From assembly GCF_014648355.1 (NCBI RefSeq), contig NZ_BMQY01000020.1, forward strand, positions 1-37,032: 37,032 nt of DNA, read 5' to 3'. Origin of the DNA: Couchioplanes azureus (GTDB lineage: Bacteria; Actinomycetota; Actinomycetes; Mycobacteriales; Micromonosporaceae). Of this stretch, positions 16,593-25,310 are shown piece after piece; position 1 is the first letter of the stretch; every line of letters starts with the position of its first letter. The notes beneath the pieces are model-generated. The model was not told the origin of the DNA. It made no database searches and saw only the letters and a program-made list of their open reading frames with translations. The position numbers and the translations under genes are program-made.

Positions 16593-18023
16593 GTGCCGGA
16601 GACCGAAGGTCCGACCAGGCTGTGGGGTGGCCGGTTCGCCGGTGGACCGGCCGACGCGCTGGCACGGCTGAGCGTCAGCGTGCACTTCGACTGGCGGCTG
16701 GCGCCGTACGACATCGCCGCCTCGCGCGCGCACGCCCGGGTGCTGGCCGGCGCCGGCCTGCTCGACGCCGACGAGCTGGGCCGCATGCTGGCCGCCCTCG
16801 ACGACCTGGAGTCGGCGTGCGCGGCGGGGGACTTCCGGCCCACGATCGAGGACGAGGACGTGCACACCGCGCTGGAGCGCGGCCTGCTGGAACGCCTCGG
16901 CGCCCTCGGCGGCAAGCTGCGCGCGGGCCGCTCCCGCAACGACCAGGTCGCCACCGACCTGCGCCTTTATCTGCGCGACCACGCCCGCGGGGTGGCCGCC
17001 GCCGTGGTGGAGCTGGCCGACGCGCTGCTGGAGCAGGCGGGCCGGCACATCGACACCCCGGCGCCGGGCCTGACCCACGTGCAGCACGCCCAGCCGGTCA
17101 GCTTCGGGCACTGGCTGCTCGCCCACGTCCAGCCGCTGCTGCGCGACCTGGAACGGCTGCGCGACTGGGACGAGCGCGCGGCGATCTCGCCGCTGGGCTC
17201 CGGCGCCCTGGCCGGCTCGTCGCTGCCGCTGGACCCGGCCGCGGTCGCCAAGGAGCTGGGTTTCAAGGCCCCGGTGCAGAACTCCATGGACGGCGTCGCG
17301 GACCGCGACTTCGTGGCCGAGTTCCTCTTCATCACCAGCCTGGTCGGCGTGCACCTCTCCCGCCTCGGCGAGGAGGTGGTGCTCTGGACCTCCACCGAGT
17401 TCGGCTGGGTGATCCTCGACGACGCGTTCGCCACCGGCTCGTCGATCATGCCGCAGAAGAAGAACGCGGACATCGCCGAGCTGGCCCGGGGCAAGGCCGG
17501 CCGGCTCATCGGCGGCCTCGTCGCGGTGCTGACCATGCTCAAGGGCCTGCCGCTGACCTACGACCGCGACATGCAGGAGGACAAGGAACCCGTCTTCGAC
17601 GCGGTCGACACGCTTCAGCTCCTGCTGCCGGCGCTGGCGGGCATGATCTCCACGATGACCGTACGGGTGGACAAGCTCGCCGCCGCGGCGCCGGTCGGCT
17701 TCTCCCTGGCCACCGAGGTCGCGGACTGGCTGGTGCGCAAGGGCGTCCCGTTCCGCGACGCGCACGAGATCACCGGCGGGCTGGTGGCCCTGTGCGCGGC
17801 CCGCGAGTGCGAGCTCGAAGACGTCACCGACGACGACCTGAAGACGGTCAGCGAGCACCTGGACCCGTCCGTGCGCGAGGTCCTGTCGGTGCGCAGCGCG
17901 TTGGCGGCGCGCACCACGCCCGGCTCCACCGGGCCCGGCCCGGTCGCCGACCAGCTCCGGACGGCCTCGGACAAGCTGGACGGCTGGCGCGAGTGGGCGA
18001 TCGAACGGGTCGTTCCCCGCTGA
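16593..18023 (+). CDS. argH: Argininosuccinate lyase
   Basis: Splits argininosuccinate into arginine and fumarate, the last step of the pathway. The 476-residue protein starts at a GTG (VPETEGPTRLWGGRF) preceded by GAGGAGTGAGG; a longer frame exists upstream but overlaps dapE. Family motifs: RLWGGRF, DEDVHTALE, RSRNDQVATDLRLYLR, the fumarase-type GSSIMPQKKNADIAELARGKAGR with its catalytic Ser, and TYDRDMQEDKEP. The HAQP motif with its histidine is in THVQHAQPVSFGHWLLA. It is separated from argG by the reversed dapE and followed by a strong hairpin. Confidence 0.97.
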   Translation: MPETEGPTRLWGGRFAGGPADALARLSVSVHFDWRLAPYDIAASRAHARVLAGAGLLDADELGRMLAALDDLESACAAGDFRPTIEDEDVHTALERGLLERLGALGGKLRAGRSRNDQVATDLRLYLRDHARGVAAAVVELADALLEQAGRHIDTPAPGLTHVQHAQPVSFGHWLLAHVQPLLRDLERLRDWDERAAISPLGSGALAGSSLPLDPAAVAKELGFKAPVQNSMDGVADRDFVAEFLFITSLVGVHLSRLGEEVVLWTSTEFGWVILDDAFATGSSIMPQKKNADIAELARGKAGRLIGGLVAVLTMLKGLPLTYDRDMQEDKEPVFDAVDTLQLLLPALAGMISTMTVRVDKLAAAAPVGFSLATEVADWLVRKGVPFRDAHEITGGLVALCAARECELEDVTDDDLKTVSEHLDPSVREVLSVRSALAARTTPGSTGPGPVADQLRTASDKLDGWREWAIERVVPR

Positions 18024-18028
18024 GCGCG

Positions 18029-18055
18029 CGCGGGGCGCCGGCACGGCGCCCCGCG
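18029..18055. terminator. Bidirectional hairpin between argH and the TauE gene
   Basis: 11-bp perfect arms CGCGGGGCGCC / GGCGCCCCGCG with a 5-base loop lie five bases after the argH stop. The next gene is convergent, so the hairpin can serve both. There is no T-tract, as is common in actinobacteria. Confidence 0.75.
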
Positions 18056-18065
18056 ACCGCACCGC

Positions 18066-18983
18066 TCAGACGGAGAGTCTCTCGCCGTCGGCCGCCGCGC
18101 GGGTCTGGCCCGGGACCCGTGCCGCCGCCCCTGGCGAGACGGCGCGGCGCAGGAGCGCGACCGACACCGCGGCCAGGATCGCCGCGCCGCTGGCGATGCC
18201 GACCGCGGGGGTCGGGACGTCGAGGAGCTTGAGAGCGCTGGCCAGCAGAACGATCACCAGGGCGGTACGCACGATGCCCGCCGGGGCGCGCGAGGAGATG
18301 CGGGCGCCGAGCAGGACGCCCGGGATCGAGCCGAGCAGGACCGCCGCGGTGAGGTCGAGGTGCAGGTCGCCGAAGAAGGCGTGCCCGATCGCGGCCGACA
18401 GGACCAGCGGGACCGCCTGGACGAGGTCGGTGCCGACGAGGTCGTTGGCGCGCAGCTTCGGGTAGAGCGCGAGCAGGGCGACGATGATCAGCGAGCCGGA
18501 ACCGACGCTGGTCAGCCCGACGATGAGGCCACCCACCGCGCCGAGCAGCAGCGTCGGCACCGGGCGTACGGCGATCGGCGCGGGCGGGTCGTCGCCGCGC
18601 TGGCGGCGGCTCACCCAGGTCTTGAGCAGCAGGCCGGCGGCGGCCAGCAGGAGCGCCACCCCGAGCGACACCTTGATCGTGTGCTGCACCGAGGCGTCGT
18701 CGCCGAGCAGCCGCAGCACGAGGACCCCGAGGAAGGCGCTGGGCACGCTGCCCGCGCAGAGCCAGGCCACGAGCTTCCAGTCGACCGTGCCGCGGCGGGC
18801 GTGCACCCAGCCCCCGAAGGGCTTCATCACCGCGCTGGCGGCCAGGTCGCTGGAGACGGCGGCCACCGGTGGGACGCCGAAGACGAGCACGAGCAGGGGC
18901 GTCATGAGGGCGCCGCCGCCCATGCCGGTGAGCCCGACCACGATGCCGACGCCGAGTCCGGCGAGCGCCAGGGTGAGATCCAT
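18066..18983 (-). CDS. TauE/SafE-family permease (sulfite/sulfonate exporter-like)
   Basis: Integral membrane protein of about 305 residues with roughly eight TM helices. It has the duplicated TauE signature: GLGVGIVVGLTGMGGGALMTPLLVLVFGVPP in the first half and GLIVGLTSVGSGSLIIVALLALYP in the second, joined by a hydrophilic loop (KTWVSRRQRGDDPP). The family is linked to sulfite, sulfonate or other organic-anion transport; the substrate here is not known. The start was set at the ATG that opens the first TM helix; an upstream extension encodes a polar stretch. The region just upstream contains TAGAC and GTTG motifs of the kind seen in sulfur-regulated promoters, but no full operator. GGDEF-EAL gene lies 94 bp upstream on the same strand. 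Confidence 0.88.
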   Translation of the reverse strand: MDLTLALAGLGVGIVVGLTGMGGGALMTPLLVLVFGVPPVAAVSSDLAASAVMKPFGGWVHARRGTVDWKLVAWLCAGSVPSAFLGVLVLRLLGDDASVQHTIKVSLGVALLLAAAGLLLKTWVSRRQRGDDPPAPIAVRPVPTLLLGAVGGLIVGLTSVGSGSLIIVALLALYPKLRANDLVGTDLVQAVPLVLSAAIGHAFFGDLHLDLTAAVLLGSIPGVLLGARISSRAPAGIVRTALVIVLLASALKLLDVPTPAVGIASGAAILAAVSVALLRRAVSPGAAARVPGQTRAAADGERLSV

Positions 18984-19077
18984 CGCTCGAGTCTCGGCAA
19001 CAATCCCTGCTTTGTCTACTAACTGGGTCGAGTTTGTGGAGTTTTCCGGCTGCCGTCCCACCAAGTGGCACGCCGGG

Positions 19078-21378
19078 TCAGGCCGGCACCGGCCCGGCCG
19101 GGCGCAGCAGCCCCGCGATCTCGGCGCCCGACATCGGCCGGGCGAAGTGGAAGCCCTGGGCGTAGCGGTAGCCCGCCTGGTGCAGCCGGTGCGCCTGGTC
19201 CGCGGTCTCGACGCCCTCGGCGACGGCCTGGATGCGCAGGCCGGAGGTGATACCGATCAGGCTCTCGACGATCACCGCCTCCGGGCTCGCCGTGGTGACG
19301 CCGTCGACGAACGACTTGTCCACCTTGAGGACGTGCACCGGGCAGTCGACCAGCAGGCTCAGCGAGGACTGGCCGGTGCCGAAGTCGTCGAGCGCGACCC
19401 GGACGCCCAGCTCGCTGAGCCCGTGGATGGCCTCCAGCGCGGCGCCGGTGCCCAGTACCGCCGTCTCGGTGACCTCGGCGACGATCACGGCCGGGTCGAC
19501 GCCGGCGTGCCGGATCGCGGCCTCCACCTCGGCCACGAACCCGGGCTCGCCGAGCTGGCGGGCCGACACGTTGACGCTGACCCGCTCCGGCGCGGCGTCG
19601 CCGTGCTCGCGCCGCCACGCGGCCGCCTGGGCGACCGCCTGGGCGAAGACCCAGCGGCCCAGCTCGATGATCGCGCCGTTGCGCTCGGCCAGCGGGATGA
19701 ACACCGCGGGGGAGACCTCCCCGTGCCGGGGGTGGTGCCAGCGCAGCAGCGCCTCGACGCCCGCGATGCGCCCGTCCGGCAGCTCGACGATGGGCTGGTA
19801 GAGCACCCGCAGCTCACCCCGGGCGAGCGCCTGGCGCAGGTCGGCGCCGAGGCGGGCGTCCTGGTCGGCGAGCCGGTCCATCGCCGGGTCGAACCACGCC
19901 CAGCGACCGCCGCCGTCGTTCTTGGCCGCGTACATCGCCACGTCGGCGCGGCGCAGCAGCTCGCCGGGGGTGTCGCCGGGGACGCTGGCGGTGACGCCGA
20001 TGCTGATCCGCGGCACCATCTCGTGCCCGTCGACGGTGAGCGGCTCCTGCACCGCGTTCACCAGCCGCCGCAGCAGGGTGGCGGCCTCGTCACCGGTCAG
20101 GCCGGGCAGCAGCAGGGTGAACTCGTCGCCGCCCAGCCGGGCCACCGTGTCGACCTCGCGCAGCCGCTCGTGCAGGCGCCGGCTGACGGCCTTCAGCAGG
20201 GCGTCGCCCGTGCCGTGCCCGAGGCGGTCGTTGACGACCTTGAAGTCGTCCAGGTCGAGCAGCGCCACGAGGAACTCCTCGCCCCCGAGGAGCTGGTGGG
20301 TGACCCGCTCCTCGAAGTTGGCCCGGTTCGCGATCTCGGTGAGCGTGTCGTGGCGCACCTGGTGGGCCAGCTGCGCCTGGTACTCACGCAGCTGGTGCAG
20401 GCTGGCGTCGACCGTACGCAGCAGGCGGGCGTTCTCCCGCAGCGTGGTGACCTGCCGGGCGACCACCAGTGCGGTGATCGCGACGGTGCACGCGGCGATG
20501 ACCTTGCCCTCGGCCGAGCGGGCGATGTCGGTGCCCAGCAGCATCGCGTCCATCCCGGCCACGGCCAGGTACGGCACCACGCTGAAGCGCCGCGCCACGG
20601 GCCGCGCCGCCGGGGTGGCGACGTCGCAGCGGACCTGGCGGCGACCGGCGAGCTGGGCGCAGAAGGTGGCGACCGGCACCGCGACGAAGGCGGAGTTCAG
20701 CCCGGGGTGCGACTCGAGCACCAGGGTCAGGCAGGTGCAGGCGCCCGCGGCGCCGATGCCGAACGACACCAGGTGCATGGCGCGCCGGTCCAGCGAGCCG
20801 GCCCCGGCGTACGCCACCTTGGCGAAGGCGATCATCGAGACGGCCGCGGCGATCGCGATCAGCAGCGCCGGGACGGCCGAGCCGGTCAGCGAGGTCCAGG
20901 CCGCCATCTTGCGCAGCGAGAAGTGCCACACCAGCAGGCCGCCGGTGATCAGGATGATCCCGGTGTCGAGGCCGAAGCGCACCCATTCGGCCCGGGACCG
21001 CTGCCACGTCGGCAGCCGCAGCAGGGCCCACACCGCGAGGCCGAGGACGCTCAGGTAGAGCGTGACCGACACGGGGCCGAAGCGCTGCGTGCCGCCGGGC
21101 ACGGAGAGCGCGTCGCGTGCGTTGGAGACCGACGCCACGGCCAGCACCACGCAGCAGAGCATGCCGTGGCGCCAGAACCGGCGGGTGGCCGCGTCGAGGT
21201 CGGCCCGGCGCGAGGCCTCGCGGCAGGCGGACGCCGCGAGCAGGCACATCACCGGCAGGGGGGTCCAGAGCGCCACGGGGTAGGGGACGCCGGCGAGGAA
21301 CCCGGCGACGAATCCGGCCACGCTGAACGCCAGGAGGGCGGCTCCCATGATCACGGGGAGGCGGGCGCGGACCGGCAT
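19078..21378 (-). CDS. Membrane-anchored GGDEF-EAL cyclic-di-GMP protein
   Basis: Bifunctional c-di-GMP enzyme or sensor, 766 residues. The N-terminal half (about 8-325) has around nine or ten TM segments and no recognisable extracellular sensor domain. A short coiled linker (TLRENARLLRTVDASLHQLREYQAQLAHQVRHD) leads to a GGDEF domain (about 345-500). This domain has the intact active site RLGGDEFTLLLPG, so diguanylate cyclase activity is possible. The EAL domain (about 515-760) carries EALLRW, NVSARQL, EVTETAVL, DDFGTGQSSLSLL, KVDKSFV and VAEGVET, all consistent with phosphodiesterase activity. With both sites intact, which activity dominates cannot be read from sequence. No I-site RxxD is seen just before GGDEF. 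Transcribed away from the phosphatase gene at 21481. Confidence 0.93.
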   Translation of the reverse strand: MPVRARLPVIMGAALLAFSVAGFVAGFLAGVPYPVALWTPLPVMCLLAASACREASRRADLDAATRRFWRHGMLCCVVLAVASVSNARDALSVPGGTQRFGPVSVTLYLSVLGLAVWALLRLPTWQRSRAEWVRFGLDTGIILITGGLLVWHFSLRKMAAWTSLTGSAVPALLIAIAAAVSMIAFAKVAYAGAGSLDRRAMHLVSFGIGAAGACTCLTLVLESHPGLNSAFVAVPVATFCAQLAGRRQVRCDVATPAARPVARRFSVVPYLAVAGMDAMLLGTDIARSAEGKVIAACTVAITALVVARQVTTLRENARLLRTVDASLHQLREYQAQLAHQVRHDTLTEIANRANFEERVTHQLLGGEEFLVALLDLDDFKVVNDRLGHGTGDALLKAVSRRLHERLREVDTVARLGGDEFTLLLPGLTGDEAATLLRRLVNAVQEPLTVDGHEMVPRISIGVTASVPGDTPGELLRRADVAMYAAKNDGGGRWAWFDPAMDRLADQDARLGADLRQALARGELRVLYQPIVELPDGRIAGVEALLRWHHPRHGEVSPAVFIPLAERNGAIIELGRWVFAQAVAQAAAWRREHGDAAPERVSVNVSARQLGEPGFVAEVEAAIRHAGVDPAVIVAEVTETAVLGTGAALEAIHGLSELGVRVALDDFGTGQSSLSLLVDCPVHVLKVDKSFVDGVTTASPEAVIVESLIGITSGLRIQAVAEGVETADQAHRLHQAGYRYAQGFHFARPMSGAEIAGLLRPAGPVPA

Positions 21379-21480
21379 GGTCGTACCTATCGGTGCTGCC
21401 CGGGCCCGCTTGAACAGTTCGCCGCCGGGCGCCGGGCAGGGACCCGGCGTAGCGCCCGTGCGGGCGGGTATTGGACCGCC

Positions 21481-22203
21481 ATGGAGCAACTGCAGTGGCT
21501 GGCCGTCGTCCGGCACGGGCTGAGCACCGGCAACGTCCTCGCCGAGGCGGCCGAGACCGGCGGGCACGAGACCATCGACATCCCCGAGCGCGACGCCGAC
21601 GTCCCGCTGTCGGACACCGGGCGCGAGCAGGCCCGGGCGGTCGGCAAGTGGCTCGCCGACCTCGAGGAACCTCCCGTGGTGGCGGTGGTGTCGCCGTACC
21701 TGCGTACCCGGCAGACCGCCGAGATCGCGCTGGAGGCGAGCGGCGTGCCGATGGTGGTGGACGAGCGGCTGCGCGACCGTGAGCTGGGCATTCTCGATCT
21801 GCTGACCGCCCGGGGCGTGCAGAACCGGCTGCCCGACGAGTTCGCCCGGCGGGCCCGGCTCGGCAAGTTCTACTACCGGCCGCCGGGCGGCGAGTCGTGG
21901 GCCGACGTGCTGCTGCGCCTGCGCGCGCTGCTGCGGGAACTGGCCGAGGACCACCCCGGCGGGCGGGTCGTGCTCTTCGCCCACGAGGCCACGGTGCTGC
22001 TGGTGCGTTACCTCGCGGAGCGGCTGAGCGAGGCGGAGCTGATGCGGATCGCGCACGCCACGACGGTGGCGAACTGCTCGATCAGCACGTGGCGGCGGCA
22101 CGACGGGACATTGCGGGCGGAGCACTTCAACCACGTCGCCCACCTGCACGCCGAGGGCGCCACGCCGACCCGTCAGGAGGACGTCGATGCCGAGCCGGTC
22201 TGA
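21481..22203 (+). CDS. Histidine phosphatase family protein (phosphoglycerate-mutase-like)
   Basis: Cytoplasmic phosphomonoesterase of the branch-1 histidine phosphatase clan, 240 residues. The catalytic motif is VVRHGLSTGN (His12 takes the phosphate). RTRQTAEIAL provides the next Arg, ERLRDRELG the acidic region, and FAHEATVLLVRYL the second histidine with Glu. The substrate is open: such proteins may act on phosphoglycerate, nucleotides or sugar phosphates. The ribosome-binding site is weak. Its 3' end overlaps the NAD(P)HX dehydratase gene by 17 bases, which suggests co-translation. A function in metabolite repair alongside that dehydratase is an inference from position. Confidence 0.88.
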   Translation: MEQLQWLAVVRHGLSTGNVLAEAAETGGHETIDIPERDADVPLSDTGREQARAVGKWLADLEEPPVVAVVSPYLRTRQTAEIALEASGVPMVVDERLRDRELGILDLLTARGVQNRLPDEFARRARLGKFYYRPPGGESWADVLLRLRALLRELAEDHPGGRVVLFAHEATVLLVRYLAERLSEAELMRIAHATTVANCSISTWRRHDGTLRAEHFNHVAHLHAEGATPTRQEDVDAEPV

Positions 22204-23056
22204 CGAGCGCGTCATCACGCCCGCGGTGCTGCGGGAGTGGCCGCTGCCCGACCCGCAGGGCGGCAAGGAGTCCCGCGGCACCGTCCTGGTCGTGGGCGGC
22301 TCCCGGTACACGCCCGGGGCCGTCCTGCTGGCCGGGGTCGCCGCGCTGCGCGCCGGGGCCGGGCGGCTGCAGCTCGCCGTGACCGAGTCGACGGCGGCGG
22401 CGCTGAGCATCGCCGTCCCCGAGGCGAAGGTCGTGGGGCTGCCCGAGACGCGCGGCGGCTCGGTCGCCGGGGACCTGCCGGCACAGCTGCTCGAACTGGC
22501 CGCCGGGGCGGACGTGCTCGCGATCGGGCCGGGCCTGGACGACGTGGCGGAGACCGGGCGGCTGCTGCATGCGATCTTCGGCGCGGCCGGCGGGGACGCG
22601 GCGGTCGTGCTCGACGCGTACGCGCTCGGCGCGCTCAGCAAGGAGCCGGGCCTGCTGGCCGGCCGGTCGCACCGCACGGTCCTGACGCCGAACGTCGTCG
22701 AGGCGGAGCATCTGCTGGGCCGGGACCCCGGCGACGACCTCGCCGCCGCGGCGATGGCGCTCGCGCATCGCTACGAGTGCACGGTCTCGCTTTTCGGGCA
22801 TATCGCGGCCCACGACGGCCGGGCCTGGCGCGAGGAGAGCGGCGACGCCGGCCTGGGCACCTCGGGCAGCGGCGACGTGCGGGCCGGGATCGTGGCCGGG
22901 CTGCTCGGCCGGGGCGCCGACCCGGCGCAGGCGGCCTGCTGGGGAGCGTTCGCGCACGCGGTCAGCGGCCAGCGGCTGGCCCCGCGCCACGGACGCACCG
23001 GCTTCCTCGCCCGCGAGCTCGTGGACGAAGTGGCCTTCACGATTGCGACCGTCTGA
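22187..23056 (+). CDS. nnrD: ADP-dependent NAD(P)H-hydrate dehydratase
   Basis: Repairs hydrated NAD(P)H by dehydration using ADP or ATP; 289 residues, equal to the C-terminal half of the fused YjeF protein. It has a ribokinase-like fold with VLVVGGSRYTPGAVLLAGVAALRAGAGRLQLAV (31-63), IGPGLDD, VLTPNVVEAEHLLG and the nucleotide/catalytic loop GLGTSGSGDVRAGIVAGLLGRG, where the GSGD Asp is catalytic. The usual sequence is GTGDVL; SGSGDVR is a variant seen in some actinobacteria. AGGAGGACGTCG forms a strong ribosome-binding site inside the end of the phosphatase gene. The epimerase half (NnrE) is not in this window. Confidence 0.9.
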   Translation: MPSRSDERVITPAVLREWPLPDPQGGKESRGTVLVVGGSRYTPGAVLLAGVAALRAGAGRLQLAVTESTAAALSIAVPEAKVVGLPETRGGSVAGDLPAQLLELAAGADVLAIGPGLDDVAETGRLLHAIFGAAGGDAAVVLDAYALGALSKEPGLLAGRSHRTVLTPNVVEAEHLLGRDPGDDLAAAAMALAHRYECTVSLFGHIAAHDGRAWREESGDAGLGTSGSGDVRAGIVAGLLGRGADPAQAACWGAFAHAVSGQRLAPRHGRTGFLARELVDEVAFTIATV

Positions 23057-23104
23057 AGCGGGTACGGCACAGGTACACCTCGACCACCGGAAGGGAGTAC
23101 CACC

Positions 23105-23518
23105 ATGACCACCGCCCGCGAGATCATGACTCCGGACGTCACCTGCATCGGTGAGAAGGAGTCCCTGGCGCAGGCCGCACACAAGATGGCGGACCTGGGC
23201 GTCGGCTCGCTGCCCATCTGCGGCGAGGACAACCGGCTCAAGGGGATGGTCACCGATCGGGACATCGTCGTGAAGGCCCTGGCGAAGGACCGCAACCCGG
23301 CCGACGTCACCGCCGGCGAGCTCGGCGAGGGCAAGCCGGTGACGATCGGCGCGGACGACGACGCCGCGGAGATCCTGCGCACCATGAGCCAGTACAAGGT
23401 CCGGCGGCTGCCGGTCATCGACGGCCACCAGCTCGTCGGCATCGTCGCGGTCGCCGACGTGGCCCGCGCGCTCTCCGACCGCAAGGTCGGCGACCTCATC
23501 GACGCGATCTCCGAGTAG
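23105..23518 (+). CDS. CBS-domain pair protein
   Basis: 137 residues made of two CBS domains and nothing else (a Bateman module): MTTAREIMTPDVTCIGEKESLAQAAHKMADLGVGSLPI...MVTDRDIVVKAL (about 1-60), then VTIGADDDAAEILRTMSQYKVRRLPVIDGHQLVGIVAVADVARAL (about 75-125). Such modules bind adenine nucleotides or SAM and are often stress-induced in actinobacteria. GGAAGGGAG lies eight bases upstream of the ATG. It follows nnrD by 48 bp and may be its own unit. The partner or ligand is not indicated by sequence. Confidence 0.92.
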   Translation: MTTAREIMTPDVTCIGEKESLAQAAHKMADLGVGSLPICGEDNRLKGMVTDRDIVVKALAKDRNPADVTAGELGEGKPVTIGADDDAAEILRTMSQYKVRRLPVIDGHQLVGIVAVADVARALSDRKVGDLIDAISE

Positions 23519-23547
23519 CGCCCCGGCGAAGTTGATCTTCGCCTGGA

Positions 23548-23575
23548 TGAACCACAGTCGAATAACCGTCTGAAC
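23548..23575 (-). promoter_or_regulatory. Possible PHO box upstream of phoD
   Basis: Reading the minus strand, three TTC(A/G)-type units occur: GTTCA, ATTCG and GTTCA. Their plus-strand complements begin at 23548, 23559 and 23571, spaced 11 and 12 bp. Streptomyces PhoP sites are direct repeats of about 11 bp with GTTCA cores. The site sits about 35-60 bp before the phoD start, just upstream of its likely -10, and phosphate control of a phosphatase would make sense. Confidence 0.4.
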
Positions 23576-23601
23576 GAGGTCGTAAAGCCGGCAGTTTCTG
23601 C

Positions 23602-23607
23602 TAGATA
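23602..23607 (+). promoter_or_regulatory. phoD: -10 element TAGATA, likely leaderless phoD transcript
   Basis: TAGATA ends 7 bp before the phoD ATG and no ribosome-binding site is present, so transcription may start at or next to the start codon. No matching -35 is clear, which fits an activator-dependent promoter. Confidence 0.4.
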
Positions 23608-23614
23608 GATCTGC

Positions 23615-25261
23615 ATGACTGTCATTCCCCGCGTCGAGGGTGCGGTAGACCGCCGCACCCTCCTGCGTCTCGCCGGCCTCTCCGCCGGTGCCGGCCTCGT
23701 CACCGCGGCCACCCTGCCCGGTGTCGCGCACGCCGCCTCCGGCGTCTTCCAGCACGGCGTGGCCTCCGGCGACCCCCTGCCCGGCGGCATCCTGCTGTGG
23801 ACCCGGGTCACCCCCACCCCCGACTCCGTACCGGGATCCGGCGCCGGCCCCGAGGTCACGGTCGCCTGGCAGATCGCCGCCGACGCCGGCTTCTCGGCCG
23901 TCGTGGCCTCCGGCGAGGTGCGCACCGGACCGGCGCGGGACCACACCGTCAAGGTCGACGTCTCCGGCCTGAGGCCCGCCACCACCTACTGGTTCCGCTT
24001 CGGCTACGACGGGTCGTGGTCGCCCACCGGGCGCACGATGACCGCTCCCGCCGCCGACGCCGAGATCAGCCGCCTGCGGATGGGTGTCGTCTCGTGCGCC
24101 AACTGGGAGGCCGGATACTTCGCCGCATACCGGCACCTCGCCGAGCGCGGCGACCTCAACCTCGTCGTTCACCTGGGCGACTACATCTACGAGTACGGCA
24201 CCGGCGACTTCGCCGCCGGTGACGTGGTGGTCCGCCGCACCAAGCCGGAGCACGAGATCCTCACGCTGGCCGACTACCGCATCCGGCACGCGCTCTACAA
24301 GACAGACCCGGACCTGCAGGCGCTGCACGCCTCGGTGCCGTGGATCATCACCTGGGACGACCACGAGGTCGCCAACGACATGTGGAGCGGCGGCGCCGAG
24401 AACCACACGCCCGGCGCCGAGGGCGACTTCCGCGCGCGGGTCGCCGCCTCGCGGCAGGCGTACGCGGAGTGGATGCCGGTGCGGATGGGCGCCGACGGCA
24501 CCATCTACCGGCGGCTGCGCTACGGCAACCTGCTCGAGATGTCCATGCTGGACCTGCGCTCGTACCGGTCGCAGCAGGTGGGCCGCGTCGACGGCGACGA
24601 GATCGACGACCCGGACCGCACCATCGCCGGCGGCGACCAGTTGGCATGGCTCACGGAGGGCCTGGTCGGCAGCACGGCGAAGTGGAAGCTCGTCGGCAAC
24701 CCGGTGATGATCTCCCGGGTCGACCTGGCCTCCCTACCCGCCTGGCTGCTCGGCCCTCTCGGCGACCTGCTCGGCATCCCGGACAACGGCATCGTGGTCA
24801 ACCCCGACCAGTGGGACGGCTACAACGCCGACCGGGAGCGGCTGGTCGACGCGCTGCGGGCGGCGCGCACCAAGGACGTGGTGTTCCTCACCGGTGACAT
24901 CCACACGTCCTGGGCCATCGAGCTGACCACGAAGGACACCGGCAGTCGCAACCCGGCCGCCGCGGAGTTCGTGGTGCCGTCGGTGACCAGCGACAACCTC
25001 GACGACTTCCTGCACACCTCGCCCGGCGGGCCGCTGAGCCGGCTCGCCGCCGATCTGCTCCGGGCGACGAACCCGCACGTCAAGTGGGTGGAGACCGACG
25101 GCCACGGCTTCGGCGTGCTGGAGGTCACCGCGGAGCGCTGCCGGATGGACTGGTACTTCCTGGCCGACCGCACCAAGCGGGACACGCCGGCGAAGTGGGC
25201 CACGGGCTGGTCCGTCGGCACCGGCTCCTCGAAGATCCGCAAGGAGTCCGCGCCGAGGTAG
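23615..25261 (+). CDS. phoD: Secreted alkaline phosphatase D (Tat substrate)
   Basis: Extracellular phosphodiesterase/monoesterase that frees phosphate. The 548-residue precursor has a twin-arginine signal (DRRTLLRLAGLSAGAGLV, Arg13-Arg14) with likely cleavage after VAHA (residue 40). An Ig-like N-terminal domain follows (FQHGVASGDPLPGGILLWTRVTP ... TTYWFRF, about 45-150). The PhoD catalytic domain (about 155-520) has VSCANWEAGYFAAYRHLA, HLGDYIYEYG, ITWDDHEVANDMWS, VFLTGDIHTSW and VKWVETDGHGFGVLEV; the family binds Fe and Ca through these Cys/Asp/His residues. The family is typically induced by phosphate starvation through PhoP, and a possible PHO box is just upstream. A strong hairpin follows the stop. 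Confidence 0.95.
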   Translation: MTVIPRVEGAVDRRTLLRLAGLSAGAGLVTAATLPGVAHAASGVFQHGVASGDPLPGGILLWTRVTPTPDSVPGSGAGPEVTVAWQIAADAGFSAVVASGEVRTGPARDHTVKVDVSGLRPATTYWFRFGYDGSWSPTGRTMTAPAADAEISRLRMGVVSCANWEAGYFAAYRHLAERGDLNLVVHLGDYIYEYGTGDFAAGDVVVRRTKPEHEILTLADYRIRHALYKTDPDLQALHASVPWIITWDDHEVANDMWSGGAENHTPGAEGDFRARVAASRQAYAEWMPVRMGADGTIYRRLRYGNLLEMSMLDLRSYRSQQVGRVDGDEIDDPDRTIAGGDQLAWLTEGLVGSTAKWKLVGNPVMISRVDLASLPAWLLGPLGDLLGIPDNGIVVNPDQWDGYNADRERLVDALRAARTKDVVFLTGDIHTSWAIELTTKDTGSRNPAAAEFVVPSVTSDNLDDFLHTSPGGPLSRLAADLLRATNPHVKWVETDGHGFGVLEVTAERCRMDWYFLADRTKRDTPAKWATGWSVGTGSSKIRKESAPR

Positions 25262-25268
25262 GGCTGTC

Positions 25269-25305
25269 CCCGGGTGGGGGCCGCGGGACCCGGCCCCCAC
25301 CCGGG
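25269..25305. terminator. Strong bidirectional hairpin between phoD and the GH92 gene
   Basis: Perfect 14-bp arms (25269-25282 and 25292-25305) with a 9-base loop lie between two convergent genes that end 49 bp apart. With no T-tract on either side, it would stop transcription in both directions by a long GC stem. Confidence 0.8.
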
Positions 25306-25310
25306 CGGCT

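Noticed and set aside
18484..21420. Very long plus-strand frame opposite TauE and GGDEF-EAL genes, in frame with the phosphatase
   Set aside because: Only the last 240 residues show a family (histidine phosphatase); the rest is antisense shadow.
21379..22677. N-terminal extension of the GGDEF-EAL frame (1199 aa)
   Set aside because: The upstream part is antisense to the phosphatase and nnrD genes and lacks domains; the ATG at 21378 directly precedes the TM region.
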